This document shows, one piece after another, positions 17,131-27,415 of a DNA stretch of 64,000 bases. Numbering within the stretch: position 1 is the first letter of the stretch; each line of letters begins with the position of its first letter. The notes below the pieces were generated by a model. It was not told where the DNA came from, searched no databases, and saw only the letters and a program-made list of their open reading frames with translations. The DNA is taken from contig CAYHCF010000017.1 of assembly GCA_964355075.1 (NCBI GenBank), forward strand, positions 8,800-72,799, read 5' to 3'. Position numbers and translations under genes: made by a program. The DNA is from B1 sp964355075 (lineage in GTDB: Bacteria; Bacteroidota; Bacteroidia; UKL13-3).

Positions 17131-18369
17131 TTGATAAATTATACCAAATATACTATGGATAATGGATTAACCGTAATCCACCATCCCGACGACTCAATAC
17201 AATTATGCGTTCTTAATTTGCTTTATAAAGTTGGTTCAAGAGATGAAAATCCCGAAAAAACCGGATTTGCACATTTGTTTGAACACCTTATGTTTGGTGG
17301 CTCAAACCATATCAATGCCTTTGATACTGAACTTCAAACGGCGGGAGGAGAAAGCAATGCTTTTACCAGCAATGATATTACGAACTACTATATAACACTG
17401 CCCGCCAATAATGTTGAAACCGGTTTTTGGCTCGAAAGCGATAGAATGCTCGGGCTTAACTTTAATCAAAAAAGTCTCGATACCCAGAAAAGTGTAGTTA
17501 TTGAAGAATTCAAAGAGCGTTATCTCAACCAACCTTATGGTGATGTTTGGTTAAAGATATTGCCTCTTGCCTACAAAGTGCATCCCTATAATTGGGCTAC
17601 TATTGGCAAAGAAATCAGCCATATTGAAAATTTTGATCTCCGGGAGGTAAAGCAGTTTTTCAATAATTACTATTCACCCAATAATGCCATCCTGGTTGTG
17701 GCAGGAAATATTTCGCTTGATTATTGTAAGGAGCTTTGTGAAAAATGGTTCGGGCCTATCTCAAAACAAGATACAAAAAAGTCGGATTACCTGCAGGAAC
17801 CCGTACAAAACGAATCGAGATTTGAAAATATTTATAATGATGTTCCACTTGATTTGTTGGTGAAAGCATATCATATGGGTGGCAGAATGGATCCCGATTA
17901 TTATGCCTGCGATTTGCTTTCGGATATTTTAGGTTCAGGAAGATCGGCCAGATTTTATAACCGGCTTGTTAAAGAAAAAAGATATTTTAGTGAATTAGAT
18001 ACTTATATCAGTGGCGATACCGATCCCGGATTGTTTTTAATTGAGGGGAAATTAAGTAAGGGAATTACTTTTGATATGGCTGAACAGGCCATAAACGAAG
18101 AGCTTGAATTTCTAAAAAACAATCTGATTGGTTCCAACGAGCTAACAAAGGTTCAGAACAAAACCGAAACCAATGTGCGCTTTGGAGATGTAAGTGTTTT
18201 AAACCGAGCTATGAAACTTGCATTTGCTGAGTTTTTGGGCGATATTTCACTTGTAAATACAGAGATAGATCAATATCTGAAAGTAAATCCTGAAATGCTA
18301 CAACATGTGGCTAAAAAGATGTTTGTTGATACCAATTGTTCTACGCTACATTACCATGCAAAAAAATGA
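17131..18369 (+). CDS. M16 family zinc metallopeptidase, catalytic subunit
   Basis: 412 aa. The inverted zinc motif HLFEH is at residues 48-52, with the distal Glu in the VVIEEFKER segment, so this is the active partner. The start is TTG 17131 (INYTKYTMDNGL), which keeps the first beta strand of the family; ATG 17155 would lose it. No signal peptide, so it is probably cytoplasmic. The gene overlaps the next (also M16) by ATGA, the usual arrangement where one subunit is catalytic and the other is not, as in mitochondrial processing peptidase-type pairs. Substrates are likely peptides. Confidence 0.92.
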   Translation: MINYTKYTMDNGLTVIHHPDDSIQLCVLNLLYKVGSRDENPEKTGFAHLFEHLMFGGSNHINAFDTELQTAGGESNAFTSNDITNYYITLPANNVETGFWLESDRMLGLNFNQKSLDTQKSVVIEEFKERYLNQPYGDVWLKILPLAYKVHPYNWATIGKEISHIENFDLREVKQFFNNYYSPNNAILVVAGNISLDYCKELCEKWFGPISKQDTKKSDYLQEPVQNESRFENIYNDVPLDLLVKAYHMGGRMDPDYYACDLLSDILGSGRSARFYNRLVKEKRYFSELDTYISGDTDPGLFLIEGKLSKGITFDMAEQAINEELEFLKNNLIGSNELTKVQNKTETNVRFGDVSVLNRAMKLAFAEFLGDISLVNTEIDQYLKVNPEMLQHVAKKMFVDTNCSTLHYHAKK

Positions 18370-19643
18370 CCTTGAACAGAAATATTGCACCCCATTTTCA
18401 CAAGATTGAAAAGCTTCAGTTTCCTGATTATCAACAAATTAATATTAACAAATCGATTGATCTGTTTTCAATAAAAGCCGGCACTGAGCCTGTTATCCGG
18501 TTGGACCTTGTTTTCAATGCCGGCCTCACCCGTCAGCTTAAAAAAGCTGAATCATCCTTTACGGCAAGCATGTTGAGTGAGGGAACCAGCACAAAAACCG
18601 CTTTAGAGCTGGCAGACGCTTTGGATTATTACGGCTCCTACTTTCAAACGAGGGCAAATGCTGATGACGCAACTGCCACGCTTTATTGTTTAGAAAAACA
18701 CCTTCCACTTTGTCTTCCCCTTTTTATTGAGGCCCTGGTTGATTCCATTTTCCCGGCTAAAGAGTTCGATATAATAAGAAAAAACAATATCCAAAAGCTT
18801 TTGGTTAGCGAAAAGAAGAATAGTTATATCTGCCGGAAAGTCTTCTATCAAAATCTATTAGGCAAGACCCACCCTTACGCCGGTTTCTCAGAAAAAAGCG
18901 ATTTGGAAAACATTCATACTGATGACCTGAAAAGCTTTTATATCAAGGGCTATCAGCAGGGTTTAAAATATTTGCTGCTGTCGGGAAACTTCAAAGATTC
19001 AAGTCTGAAATTAATTAAAACGCATTTTGAAACTTGCCCATTGACCCATGAAAGTGAAAGCCAAAACATTCCTGAATTCCAAAGCTCATTTGGGAAACAT
19101 TTCATTGAGAAAAACGACTCGGTGCAATCGGCAATCAGAATTGGGAAAATCTCTATTGAAAGAAAACATCCTGATTTTAGGGCACTCCAATTGCTAAACC
19201 TGATTTTCGGAGGGTATTTCGGATCCCGCTTAATGAAAAACATTCGGGAAGATAAAGGCCTGACTTATGGTATCCATTCCCAAATCGAAACCTACCAGCA
19301 AACCTCGGTATGGTATATCGACTCCGAAATGAATACTAAAAACAGGGACCAGGGAGTTGCGGAAATTTACAAAGAATTGAGCAAGATTTGTGCTGAACCC
19401 ATTCCGGAGGAAGAGCTTGAAGTTGCAAAAAATTATTTGTTAGGATCCTTTCTTAGAAGCCTGGATGGGCCCTTTTCGCTGGCAGACAGGCTTAAAATTA
19501 TTATTGATAACCGTTTGTCAAAAACGTATTATAGTGATTTCGTAAATATCATTAATCAGTTAAATTCTGCCGACCTTTTGGTGCTTGCCAACAAATACTT
19601 TAACCCGGTCAATATCGTTGAAGTGCTAGTAGGAAAAAAGTGA
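18366..19643 (+). CDS. M16 family peptidase, non-catalytic subunit
   Basis: 425 aa. I start at ATG 18366, which overlaps the stop of the upstream gene (ATGA); the frame's TTG at 18336 is inside the previous gene. The fold is shown by FTASMLSEGTSTKTA near the place where HxxEH would lie, so the zinc ligands are missing, and by GGYFGSRLMKNIREDKGLTYG, the RY/GxG substrate-binding loop of the C-terminal domain. It should form a clamshell dimer with the upstream catalytic subunit. Confidence 0.9.
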   Translation: MTLNRNIAPHFHKIEKLQFPDYQQININKSIDLFSIKAGTEPVIRLDLVFNAGLTRQLKKAESSFTASMLSEGTSTKTALELADALDYYGSYFQTRANADDATATLYCLEKHLPLCLPLFIEALVDSIFPAKEFDIIRKNNIQKLLVSEKKNSYICRKVFYQNLLGKTHPYAGFSEKSDLENIHTDDLKSFYIKGYQQGLKYLLLSGNFKDSSLKLIKTHFETCPLTHESESQNIPEFQSSFGKHFIEKNDSVQSAIRIGKISIERKHPDFRALQLLNLIFGGYFGSRLMKNIREDKGLTYGIHSQIETYQQTSVWYIDSEMNTKNRDQGVAEIYKELSKICAEPIPEEELEVAKNYLLGSFLRSLDGPFSLADRLKIIIDNRLSKTYYSDFVNIINQLNSADLLVLANKYFNPVNIVEVLVGKK

Positions 19644-21358
19644 AAACCCTGGTCATTGTCATATTATCCCTTCTTATTAATCTCACGGCTTCTGCTCAGA
19701 AAATTCGGTTCAAACGCGTTTGTAGTCAGAGTATTACTAATATTTTATCCTGGCAAATAGATGCTGACACTTGTGTGCTATTAACAACAATAAAAGTATT
19801 CGGAACAGATAATGTAATATTCCCTTTTGCTGTAATTGACAGTGGGGTAGCTGCTTCGGCAAAGCAATATATTCATAATAATACGAACAATAAACCCTGG
19901 ATGTATTTTCTCCAATATAAAGTTATTTGCGGCATTGATACCCTGACAAGATATACCGACACCTTATCTATTGATGTTACCAATCCTGACCCGTCCCATC
20001 TGGATTCTGTGAGTGTTGACCCGATAACGAACAAGGTATACCTCGGCTGGATCTCCAATAAAACACCCGATTTTTATGTATATAATTTGTACAATACGGA
20101 TCGTGCAAACCCTGTTTTAGAAATTGATTATCGCGACACCTTTTATACGGATCAACCACCTACTGATCCAAAAGCCAAATCGTTAACGTATTATATCACT
20201 AGTGTTGATAGCTGCAATAATAGAAACGCTTTTGGAAATCCGCATAAAACAATCAATCTGAGTGCAAGTATTGATACCTGTAAAAATGATGTTAATATAA
20301 GCTTTACTGCCTATGTAGGCTGGTCTAGCATAAGAATCCTTTACCTTTTCCGAAAAATAAATGGTGGAATTTATTTGCCAATAGATTCGTTTTCTTCAAG
20401 TCAATTATCTTATACTGACAAGGGGCTTCCTCCTTTTTCCACCATTTCCTATTTTATTCGGGCCATAAAATTAGATTCTTTACAAAGAAACATTACAAGC
20501 TCTTCGAACTCATCAACCGTAATTAGCAGTAATAGTGTCAATCCGGCCCAAACCAAAATTAATTATGTTTCAAATAACAATTCAGATCAAATTGAGCTTG
20601 AAATTCTTCCAAACCCCCTTAGTAACTACTCCTCCATTGATCTAATCAGATACCCGGCTTTTGGGAGTCCGGTTAAAATCTATTCTTTTTCTCCGGGTGA
20701 AACGATATTTCAAGACATCTCTTCGGCAAATACTTCCGTGCAGAATTATTATCTGATCGGAAAAAATGTTTGTGGCCTGCCAACAGACACCTCCATACAA
20801 TCAAATAATATTGTAGTGCATCTTGCCGAATCAAATAATATCATATCACTAAATTGGAACCGATATTTCACGTGGAACACGGGAGTAAAAGAATATATAA
20901 TATACAGAGCTACCGGGGCTAAGCCTGACGAGGCAACAAATTTTACGGTATTAAAAACCTCCAATCTGGATACCTTTAATACGGATCTGAGTATATTAGA
21001 CAAAACTTCCTGCTACTTTATCCTGGCCTATGAAAATGGTGGTATTAACATCAGTAAGAGTAATACGGTATGCAATAACAAAACGGGGTCAATATTTTAT
21101 CCAAACGCAATTATTACCAATGGGCTCAATAGGGTATTCACCTTTAGTGGTATAGGAATTGATTTAAACAAAAGTTCAATAGAAATATATAATCGTTGGG
21201 GAAATCTGGTTTTCTCAAAGAACGATATTTCCTCCGGTTGGGCTGGAGAAAGCAATCTTGGAGGCGAGGTGGATGCCGGAGTATATTTCTTCTCTGCACT
21301 TATTTTTCAAGGAACAGATAGTGTTAAACTTAATGGAAACATCACCGTCATTAAATAA
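19640..21358 (+). CDS. Secreted protein with T9SS type B (gliding-motility type) C-terminal domain
   Basis: 572 aa. GTG start at 19640 overlaps the stop of the M16 gene by four bases, and it begins with a signal peptide (LVIVILSLLINLTASAQ). The C-terminal 85 residues are the CHU_C / T9SS type B sorting domain: FYPNAIITNG, IEIYNRWGNLVFS, GWAGES and DAGVYFFSALI. The body is made of fibronectin-III-like beta repeats with pairs of SxDxCNN-type turns. Type B cargo is attached to the surface or released by the type IX system. Its position in an operon with peptidases and ybeY looks like a Bacteroidota arrangement rather than a functional link. Confidence 0.87.
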   Translation: MKTLVIVILSLLINLTASAQKIRFKRVCSQSITNILSWQIDADTCVLLTTIKVFGTDNVIFPFAVIDSGVAASAKQYIHNNTNNKPWMYFLQYKVICGIDTLTRYTDTLSIDVTNPDPSHLDSVSVDPITNKVYLGWISNKTPDFYVYNLYNTDRANPVLEIDYRDTFYTDQPPTDPKAKSLTYYITSVDSCNNRNAFGNPHKTINLSASIDTCKNDVNISFTAYVGWSSIRILYLFRKINGGIYLPIDSFSSSQLSYTDKGLPPFSTISYFIRAIKLDSLQRNITSSSNSSTVISSNSVNPAQTKINYVSNNNSDQIELEILPNPLSNYSSIDLIRYPAFGSPVKIYSFSPGETIFQDISSANTSVQNYYLIGKNVCGLPTDTSIQSNNIVVHLAESNNIISLNWNRYFTWNTGVKEYIIYRATGAKPDEATNFTVLKTSNLDTFNTDLSILDKTSCYFILAYENGGINISKSNTVCNNKTGSIFYPNAIITNGLNRVFTFSGIGIDLNKSSIEIYNRWGNLVFSKNDISSGWAGESNLGGEVDAGVYFFSALIFQGTDSVKLNGNITVIK

Positions 21359-21785
21359 TATAAGCTTTAACAAGATTGACCGTATAGCAAGAATCAATCG
21401 GTCTGTTCTGTGCGCATGGCTTAATGAAATAGCAGAAAGGGAGAAGAAAAAGATCTCTTCCTTACAGTATAATTTCTGCAGCGACGAATATCTCCTGGAA
21501 ATAAATCTAAAATATCTGCGTCACAATACCTATACAGATATAATAACATTTGATCAGTCTGATGATCAAAAACACGTCTATGCCGATATCTATCTAAGTC
21601 TTGACCGTATTCGAGAAAACGCAAAAACATATCGTGTATCGTTTACTTCTGAATTAAACCGGGTGCTGGCGCATGGCCTTTTGCACCTATGCGGATATAG
21701 AGATAAAACAAAAATTGAGCAATCACTGATGAGGGAAAAAGAAAATTTTTATTTGAGCCGGCTTTTAGAGGGGTGTTCCACGTGA
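21333..21785 (+). CDS. ybeY: rRNA maturation endoribonuclease YbeY
   Basis: 150 aa, start at ATG 21333 (METSPSLNN); 26 bp overlap the end of the T9SS gene. YbeY is a zinc RNase for 16S rRNA 3' processing and ribosome quality control. The zinc site is HGLLHLCGYRDKT: two His of the usual HGxLHLxGYDH pattern are present and the third position reads Arg-Asp, which is common in Bacteroidota YbeY. The upstream fold signature DIITFDQSDD matches the family's TDVLSFP-type strand. It lies 766 bp before mnmG, a gene order often seen in this phylum. Confidence 0.92.
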   Translation: METSPSLNNISFNKIDRIARINRSVLCAWLNEIAEREKKKISSLQYNFCSDEYLLEINLKYLRHNTYTDIITFDQSDDQKHVYADIYLSLDRIRENAKTYRVSFTSELNRVLAHGLLHLCGYRDKTKIEQSLMREKENFYLSRLLEGCST

Positions 21786-21789
21786 AATT
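21774..21789. promoter_or_regulatory. parS-like palindrome overlapping the ybeY stop codon
   Basis: TGTTCCACGTGAAATT differs from the parS consensus TGTTTCACGTGAAACA at three of 16 positions and keeps the central CACGTG. It overlaps the last codons of ybeY and is 760 bp before mnmG, a gene often near the origin. One imperfect copy is weak support. Confidence 0.3.
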
Positions 21790-22514
21790 TTTGTCCGGTT
21801 TTTTGTAAGCCGCTGTTAATGAAATCGTAATTTCACGGAATGTCCGACCCCCGTGCCAAAATATATCACCAACTATTTCTGGTTTTGGTTTCGGTTTTTT
21901 TCCTTCCTTTTGGTTTAAAAACATATACATGGCTTAAAAAGTCGTTTTAGACATGATTTAAATGTTTCAAATAATATTATTCTCAGCTTTCAAATATCGT
22001 TATCTATTCAGTCAAATAATTTGTTTTCCTTTAATGTTTTGTGTCTTTTTTCTTGATAAAAAAGGCACCAAAAAATCAAGACTTATTACGGCACCTTGTA
22101 CTTGTAAAAAATAAATGTTTTGCTGCGCGACCCAAGCCGCAAGGCCCAGTATGCGTTTGTGTAGCCTTGCTCGAGGGTCACTTACGCAGGCCCGCCCTAC
22201 ACATATATTTTTAACAATTACGGGCGGTACCGAAATAGGTCGAAACTTTATTTGATTTGTTTTAAAAGGGGTAATTTAATAAACATTTAATGAAATTTCG
22301 CCAGTGATATTTTGATATTATTGGTATATAAAGTAGGGTGTGTAATTATAAAATGTGAAGGAATTAAAAAAGGACCGACCTATTACAATAACGCCAGCAA
22401 ATGTTAAAAGATTGGAATGTCGCTGATCATTTAAATGAAAACCAATGTAGCAGACCTCGAGTCCCGCCTTAAAGCGGGTTGAAATATTGGCTATTTACTT
22501 ATAACTAAACGCTA
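21786..22514. other. Intergenic region, about 730 bp, decayed or structured sequence
   Basis: No convincing gene. It holds a short hairpin, CTTGAT (22052-22057) with ATCAAG (22075-22080), a GC-richer block at about 22120-22200 unlike its AT-rich surroundings, and a CCCGC...GCGGG hairpin at 22463-22478. A 95-codon reverse frame that starts here (21930) runs backward into ybeY and has no family resemblance. A decayed element is a possible explanation for the GC-rich block. Confidence 0.5.
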
Positions 22515-22522
22515 TATATTTG
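22515..22522 (+). promoter_or_regulatory. Probable -7 promoter element of mnmG
   Basis: TATATTTG matches TAnnTTTG and lies 29 bp before the mnmG ATG. The best upstream TTG (22487-22489) is 25 bp away, longer than the usual 19-21. Confidence 0.45.
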
Positions 22523-22551
22523 TATAAAAAATTGCAAATAATCAAAACAAC

Positions 22552-24417
22552 ATGTTTCCGAAATATGATGTAATCGTTGTTGGGGCTGGACACGCTGGTT
22601 GTGAAGCTGCTGCTGCTGCTGCTAATCTGGGCTCAAAGGTTCTCCTGATTACTATGGACATGAATAAGATCGCTCAAATGAGCTGTAATCCCGCCATGGG
22701 CGGTATTGCAAAGGGTCAAATTGTAAGAGAAATTGATGCTCTTGGGGGTTATTCGGGAATTGTAAGCGACAAATCAACCATTCAATTTCGCATGTTGAAC
22801 CGTTCAAAGGGTCCGGCTATGTGGAGCCCAAGATCTCAAAACGACAGAATGCTATTCAGTGCCTATTGGAGAGAGCTCCTGGAATATTGCCCTAATATTG
22901 ATTTTTGGCAGGATATGGTTAAGGGTTTGATCATTAAAAAGGGGGTTGTATCGGGGGTGATTACCGGAATGGGTCTGGAAATAAGCAGCCGAACGGTTGT
23001 GCTAACAAATGGAACCTTTTTAAATGGTATTATACATATCGGTTCAAAGCAATTTGGCGGAGGAAGAATTGGGGAAAAATCAAGTGCCGGAATTACAGAA
23101 CAGCTTGTATCTCTTGGTTTTGAGTCTGGCCGAATGAAAACAGGAACGCCTCCAAGGGTGGATGGTAGAAGCTTAAATTATGATAAAATGGAGCGCCAGG
23201 AAGGCGATGAAAACCCCTTGAAATTTTCCTATTCGGAGAAAACCCAAGCGGTTAAAAATCAACGTTGCTGCTGGATAACTTATACCAATCCTGCCGTTCA
23301 CGAGGTTTTAAGAACCGGTTTCGACGAATCGCCCATGTATACCGGAAGAATTAAGGGTGTGGGCCCTAGATATTGCCCCTCCATTGAGGACAAAATAAAC
23401 AGATTTGCAGAAAGGGACAGGCATCAGATTTTTGTAGAGCCGGAAGGTTGGAATACCGTAGAAATATATGTGAATGGCTTTTCTACTTCTTTGCCCGAGC
23501 AGGTACAACTGGGCGCCATTAGGCTGATACCGGGTTTTGAAAAGGCCAAAATGTTTCGACCCGGCTATGCAATTGAATACGATTATTTTCCACCAACCCA
23601 ATTGCGTTTAAGCCTTGAAACACACCTAATTCCAAACTTGTTCCTAGCCGGACAGATAAACGGAACAACTGGTTATGAAGAGGCTGCTTGTCAGGGCTTG
23701 ATGGCTGGGATAAACGCACACCTGAAAATAAAAGAGACAGAGCCGTTTATTCTAAAAAGATCTGAGGCCTATATTGGGGTCCTGATAGACGATTTAGTAA
23801 ATAAGGGAACCAACGAGCCTTACCGAATGTTCACTTCAAGAGCAGAATACCGGCTTCTCTTAAGGCAGGATAATGGAGATATTCGTCTGACAGAAAAGGC
23901 GCATCAATTGGGTCTGGCCAGTAAAGAGCGCTTAACCGCGGTTGAAAAGAAGATAAACGAAACGGAAAAAACAATTGCTTTCTTTACCAAAACCTCCATT
24001 AGTCCCAAAGAAGCAAACCCAATCTTGGCGGAATTCGGCACAGCAAATATTTCTCAAAACTATAAATTAATACAAATTTTGGCCCGTCCCCAAATGACCA
24101 TGGCCAATATGGTAAAACACTTGCCAACAGTCGCAGATTTCGCGGTTGATTTAAGCGAAGATGCCCTTCTTCAGGCTGAAGTTCTGATGAAATATGAGGG
24201 CTATTTGGAAAAAGAGCAATTGATGGTTGAAAAAATGAATCGCCTGGAAGATTTCAGGATAGACGACCATTTTGATTTTCATACCGTAAAATCAATTTCT
24301 TTAGAAGCCAGAGAAAAGCTAAAAAAAATAAAGCCACAAACCCTCGGTCAGGCGGCCAGAATAAGCGGGATCTCTCCCTCTGACATATCGGTATTATTGG
24401 TTCACTTAGGAAGATGA
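22552..24417 (+). CDS. mnmG: tRNA uridine-5-carboxymethylaminomethyl modification enzyme MnmG
   Basis: 621 aa, normal length. With MnmE it makes the cmnm5 group on the wobble uridine of certain tRNAs, using FAD and NADH. Seen: FAD motif GAGHAG (11-16), the strongly conserved MSCNPAMGGIAKGQIVREIDALGG, and KGPAMWSPRSQ. The middle GTPPRVDGRS and the GINGTTGYEEAACQGLMAG motif are present, as is the C-terminal helical region for MnmE/tRNA contact. The frame is uninterrupted. Confidence 0.98.
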   Translation: MFPKYDVIVVGAGHAGCEAAAAAANLGSKVLLITMDMNKIAQMSCNPAMGGIAKGQIVREIDALGGYSGIVSDKSTIQFRMLNRSKGPAMWSPRSQNDRMLFSAYWRELLEYCPNIDFWQDMVKGLIIKKGVVSGVITGMGLEISSRTVVLTNGTFLNGIIHIGSKQFGGGRIGEKSSAGITEQLVSLGFESGRMKTGTPPRVDGRSLNYDKMERQEGDENPLKFSYSEKTQAVKNQRCCWITYTNPAVHEVLRTGFDESPMYTGRIKGVGPRYCPSIEDKINRFAERDRHQIFVEPEGWNTVEIYVNGFSTSLPEQVQLGAIRLIPGFEKAKMFRPGYAIEYDYFPPTQLRLSLETHLIPNLFLAGQINGTTGYEEAACQGLMAGINAHLKIKETEPFILKRSEAYIGVLIDDLVNKGTNEPYRMFTSRAEYRLLLRQDNGDIRLTEKAHQLGLASKERLTAVEKKINETEKTIAFFTKTSISPKEANPILAEFGTANISQNYKLIQILARPQMTMANMVKHLPTVADFAVDLSEDALLQAEVLMKYEGYLEKEQLMVEKMNRLEDFRIDDHFDFHTVKSISLEAREKLKKIKPQTLGQAARISGISPSDISVLLVHLGR

Positions 24418-24498
24418 GCTGCATACATCTGATGGGCTTGAACCAATAAATTCAATTACAATGGGGGTACAAACAGTATAATTTCTTTATTTTGCCGC

Positions 24499-25392
24499 GT
24501 GGAAAAATTATCCTTGTGTCCGGTTTGTAAAACCGAACCGTCAAAAGCAAAATTTATTTGCAAAGACTATGTTGCCAGCAACGAGTACTTTGCCATTGTT
24601 GAGTGCGAAAATTGCTCTCTTCAATATACAAATCCAAGACCCTTAGAAGCCAATATTGGACGGTATTATCAATCAGACAGGTATATCTCTCATGCGGGTT
24701 CCGGTAAGTCTGAAATGGGTTTTACCTACAAAATTTATGATTGGGTAAGGAACTATAGCATAGCTAAAAAATTGCGACTGATTAAAAAATATCATCAAAG
24801 CGGTAAGCTGTTAGACCTGGGATGTGGTTTGGGCCATTTTTTGAATGGGGTAACACAAGATGAAACATTTAAGGCGTTTGGTGCTGACGTTTCAGACGAG
24901 GCCATTGCATATATCAAAAAACAGTTTTCAATCGATGCAATGAAGGAGTCTGAATTATTCAAATTTAACGACAATGAATTCGAAGTAATTACCCAGTGGC
25001 ACGTAATGGAGCATGTTTATAGAATTGATGAAAGGATGATCGCCCTAAAAAGATTGCTTGCACCTGGTGGAACCATGTTTATCGCGGTTCCGATTTCAAA
25101 CTCATTTGACGCGCGCTATTACCGTGCTTTTTGGGATGGTTATGATGTGCCCCGGCATCTTTATCACTTCACTTCGAAAAGCTTCAAATTGCTTATGGAA
25201 AATGCCGGATTTGAGGTAATCAGGCAAGTGCCTATGTTATTTGATGCGCCCTATGTTTCCATGAGAAGTGAATTTCACAAAAAAAGTGTCTTTGCTTTTA
25301 TAAAGGGGGCAATATTTGGAATGGTATCAACAGTATCCGCTTGGTTTACAGGGAATTATTCAAGTATTCTCTTTGTTGTAAAACACAAATAA
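24499..25392 (+). CDS. Class I SAM-dependent methyltransferase with N-terminal zinc-binding cysteines
   Basis: 297 aa, GTG start. N-terminal CPVCKT and later CxxC-like ECENC (residues 7-10 and about 41-44) suggest a small zinc finger, as in family members that act on sugar or lipid intermediates. The SAM site is LLDLGCGLGHFLNG (about 98-111), followed by GADVSDEAI and HVMEHVYRIDE. The C-terminus is hydrophobic (about 270-290) and might contact the membrane. The target is unknown. It sits directly before a lipoprotein gene (1 bp gap). Confidence 0.88.
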   Translation: MEKLSLCPVCKTEPSKAKFICKDYVASNEYFAIVECENCSLQYTNPRPLEANIGRYYQSDRYISHAGSGKSEMGFTYKIYDWVRNYSIAKKLRLIKKYHQSGKLLDLGCGLGHFLNGVTQDETFKAFGADVSDEAIAYIKKQFSIDAMKESELFKFNDNEFEVITQWHVMEHVYRIDERMIALKRLLAPGGTMFIAVPISNSFDARYYRAFWDGYDVPRHLYHFTSKSFKLLMENAGFEVIRQVPMLFDAPYVSMRSEFHKKSVFAFIKGAIFGMVSTVSAWFTGNYSSILFVVKHK

Positions 25393-25393
25393 T

Positions 25394-26995
25394 ATGGCAT
25401 CACTTAAGGTTTTACGTTATTTAATCATTTTGTCGGCGCTTGCAAGTTGTGCCCAAATGGTTGCGCCTTCGGGCGGGCCCAAAGACGTAAAACCCCCAAA
25501 CATCGCTGAATCAAAGCCACCCAATAAAACAATCAACTTTAATGCATCCCAAATAAAAATTAAATTCGACGAATACATCCAGCTAAAAGATCCCGAACAA
25601 ATTGTTATTAGTCCAATTCTTCCAAATAAACCACTTATTGAGGCGGATGGAAAAACAGTAGAAATACGGTTTTTAAAAAGTAAGCCCGCACCCAACACAA
25701 CCTATACCATAAATTTTGGAAATAGTATCGTCGACAATAATGAGGGAATAGCTATTGATAACTTTAGCTATACTTTTTCTACCGGGAAATTCCTTGATTC
25801 GAATTCTGTGTCCGGAAGCGTACAAAACGCTTTTAATAATAATACTGAAAAGGGTATTATTGCGGGCCTTTATCCGGCATCCTTTTTTACCGATACTACC
25901 CTTTTAAAAACCTATCCGGTATATTTTTCAAAATCAAATGAAAAAGGAAAATTTACCATTGATAATTTACCTGCCGACACCTTTTTTCTTTTTGCTTTTA
26001 AAGACCAAAACGCAGATATCAGGTATACAAAAAATGAGCCTATATCGTTTATAAAAGAGCCTGTTATTGCGGGGACAGATGGGCTTAAGCAGAATTTATA
26101 TTTATTTTCTCCTCCAGAATATTTTTCAAATAAACTTCTGGATACTTTGACCCGACAAAGGGGTAAGTTTCAGTTTGTATTTTATAGGCCCCGGGGTGTT
26201 GTTGTGTATCCAACTATAAAACAGAAATTTTATTTTCAACCCATAAAAGGTAAAGACTTCAGAGATACATTTAATATATATATTCCCTTTGTAAGCGATT
26301 CAATTCCTGTTGATTTTACGATTTCAACGCCCGACACTCTTTATACGCTTAAAATACAAAATAAAACAAAGAGCAGGGCTCCTGATTTTGGATTACAAAT
26401 ACTTCCGGTAAAAAACCTTTCAGATAGTATAAGAGTTATCAGCACAACTCCCATAGATAGTTTCGATATTAAAAAAATTAAACTATTAGAAGATACAGTA
26501 CCCGTTAAACCTATTTATACAAAGGAATATAGTAAAACAGAATGGTTGTTATTTTACCCTTTAAAGGAAAACCGAAGCTATACCGTAATCATTCCTGATT
26601 CACAGTTTACAAATATTTATAAAAAATTCAATACCGCTACAAAATTACGAATTGGAGAAATGTCGTTAAAAGATTATGGAAACCTAATAGTATCTATAAA
26701 AGCAATCTCTAATCAAAACATTCTCTTACAAATAGTTGAAGATAACACAGAGGAGAATATTATCAGATCAAATACCTGTTATAAGGACACAGAAATGATA
26801 TTTGATAATCTTTCTCCTTCAAGCGTAAAAATAAAAATAGTAATTGACGAAAACAATAATGGACAGTGGGATTCGGGGGATATTGCATCACAAAAACTAC
26901 CTGAAAAAGTATATTATTACAAACAAGCTATAAATATTAAAGCCTACTGGGACATTGAATTAACGATTGATTTACCAAAAATAATAAATGAATAA
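25394..26995 (+). CDS. Lipoprotein with N-terminal Ig-like (Big_5/SbsA) domain
   Basis: 533 aa. Lipobox with Cys19 (SALASCAQ). It continues with the phylum-wide motif APSGGPKDVKPP and an SbsA-type Ig domain (about 30-130: INFNASQIKIKFDEYIQL, PNTTYTINFG, YTFSTG). The remainder is beta-rich with a transthyretin-like segment (FTIDNLPADTFFLFAFKD) near 190. Such proteins are cell-surface lipoproteins of unknown function. It follows the methyltransferase by one base. Confidence 0.86.
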   Translation: MASLKVLRYLIILSALASCAQMVAPSGGPKDVKPPNIAESKPPNKTINFNASQIKIKFDEYIQLKDPEQIVISPILPNKPLIEADGKTVEIRFLKSKPAPNTTYTINFGNSIVDNNEGIAIDNFSYTFSTGKFLDSNSVSGSVQNAFNNNTEKGIIAGLYPASFFTDTTLLKTYPVYFSKSNEKGKFTIDNLPADTFFLFAFKDQNADIRYTKNEPISFIKEPVIAGTDGLKQNLYLFSPPEYFSNKLLDTLTRQRGKFQFVFYRPRGVVVYPTIKQKFYFQPIKGKDFRDTFNIYIPFVSDSIPVDFTISTPDTLYTLKIQNKTKSRAPDFGLQILPVKNLSDSIRVISTTPIDSFDIKKIKLLEDTVPVKPIYTKEYSKTEWLLFYPLKENRSYTVIIPDSQFTNIYKKFNTATKLRIGEMSLKDYGNLIVSIKAISNQNILLQIVEDNTEENIIRSNTCYKDTEMIFDNLSPSSVKIKIVIDENNNGQWDSGDIASQKLPEKVYYYKQAINIKAYWDIELTIDLPKIINE

Positions 26996-27415
26996 GAATC
27001 AATATTTTATGAGGAATATTTTAATTGCGACATTTTATAAAAACGTTCAAAACCTGGTTGATAAGGCCCTTTTGATTTGTCAATAACTTTTTACGCAATA
27101 AATCGTGTTGATGATATGAGTTAAACTATTCACTTTTAAACCAAGCAATAACAAAATTTTAATAAAAATCTTATACTCAATTTAATGTGAATTTAAAATT
27201 TTTCATGTGTTTAAATACTATCTATTTATTTGATTATTATATATTTATAAAGTTAAATAAATGTTTATTAGTTTTTATAAACTAAAAAGCAAGTTAAAAT
27301 AAATATACTTTTACACCCTATTCACACCTATACTATTATTACATATTCTTAAGGATTATATCTAATAATACATAATGTTTGTTAATAAAGTTTGGATTGA
27401 ATAGAATGTAACTCA
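26996..27415. other. Intergenic region, about 420 bp, very AT-rich
   Basis: No gene or RNA recognised. It is unusually AT-rich, with long A/T runs that may bend DNA. The right end contains the pheS promoter. Confidence 0.6.

Noticed and set aside
21643..21930. 95-codon reverse frame over the end of ybeY
   Set aside because: Overlaps ybeY antisense, low complexity (KPKPKP), no resemblance to a family.
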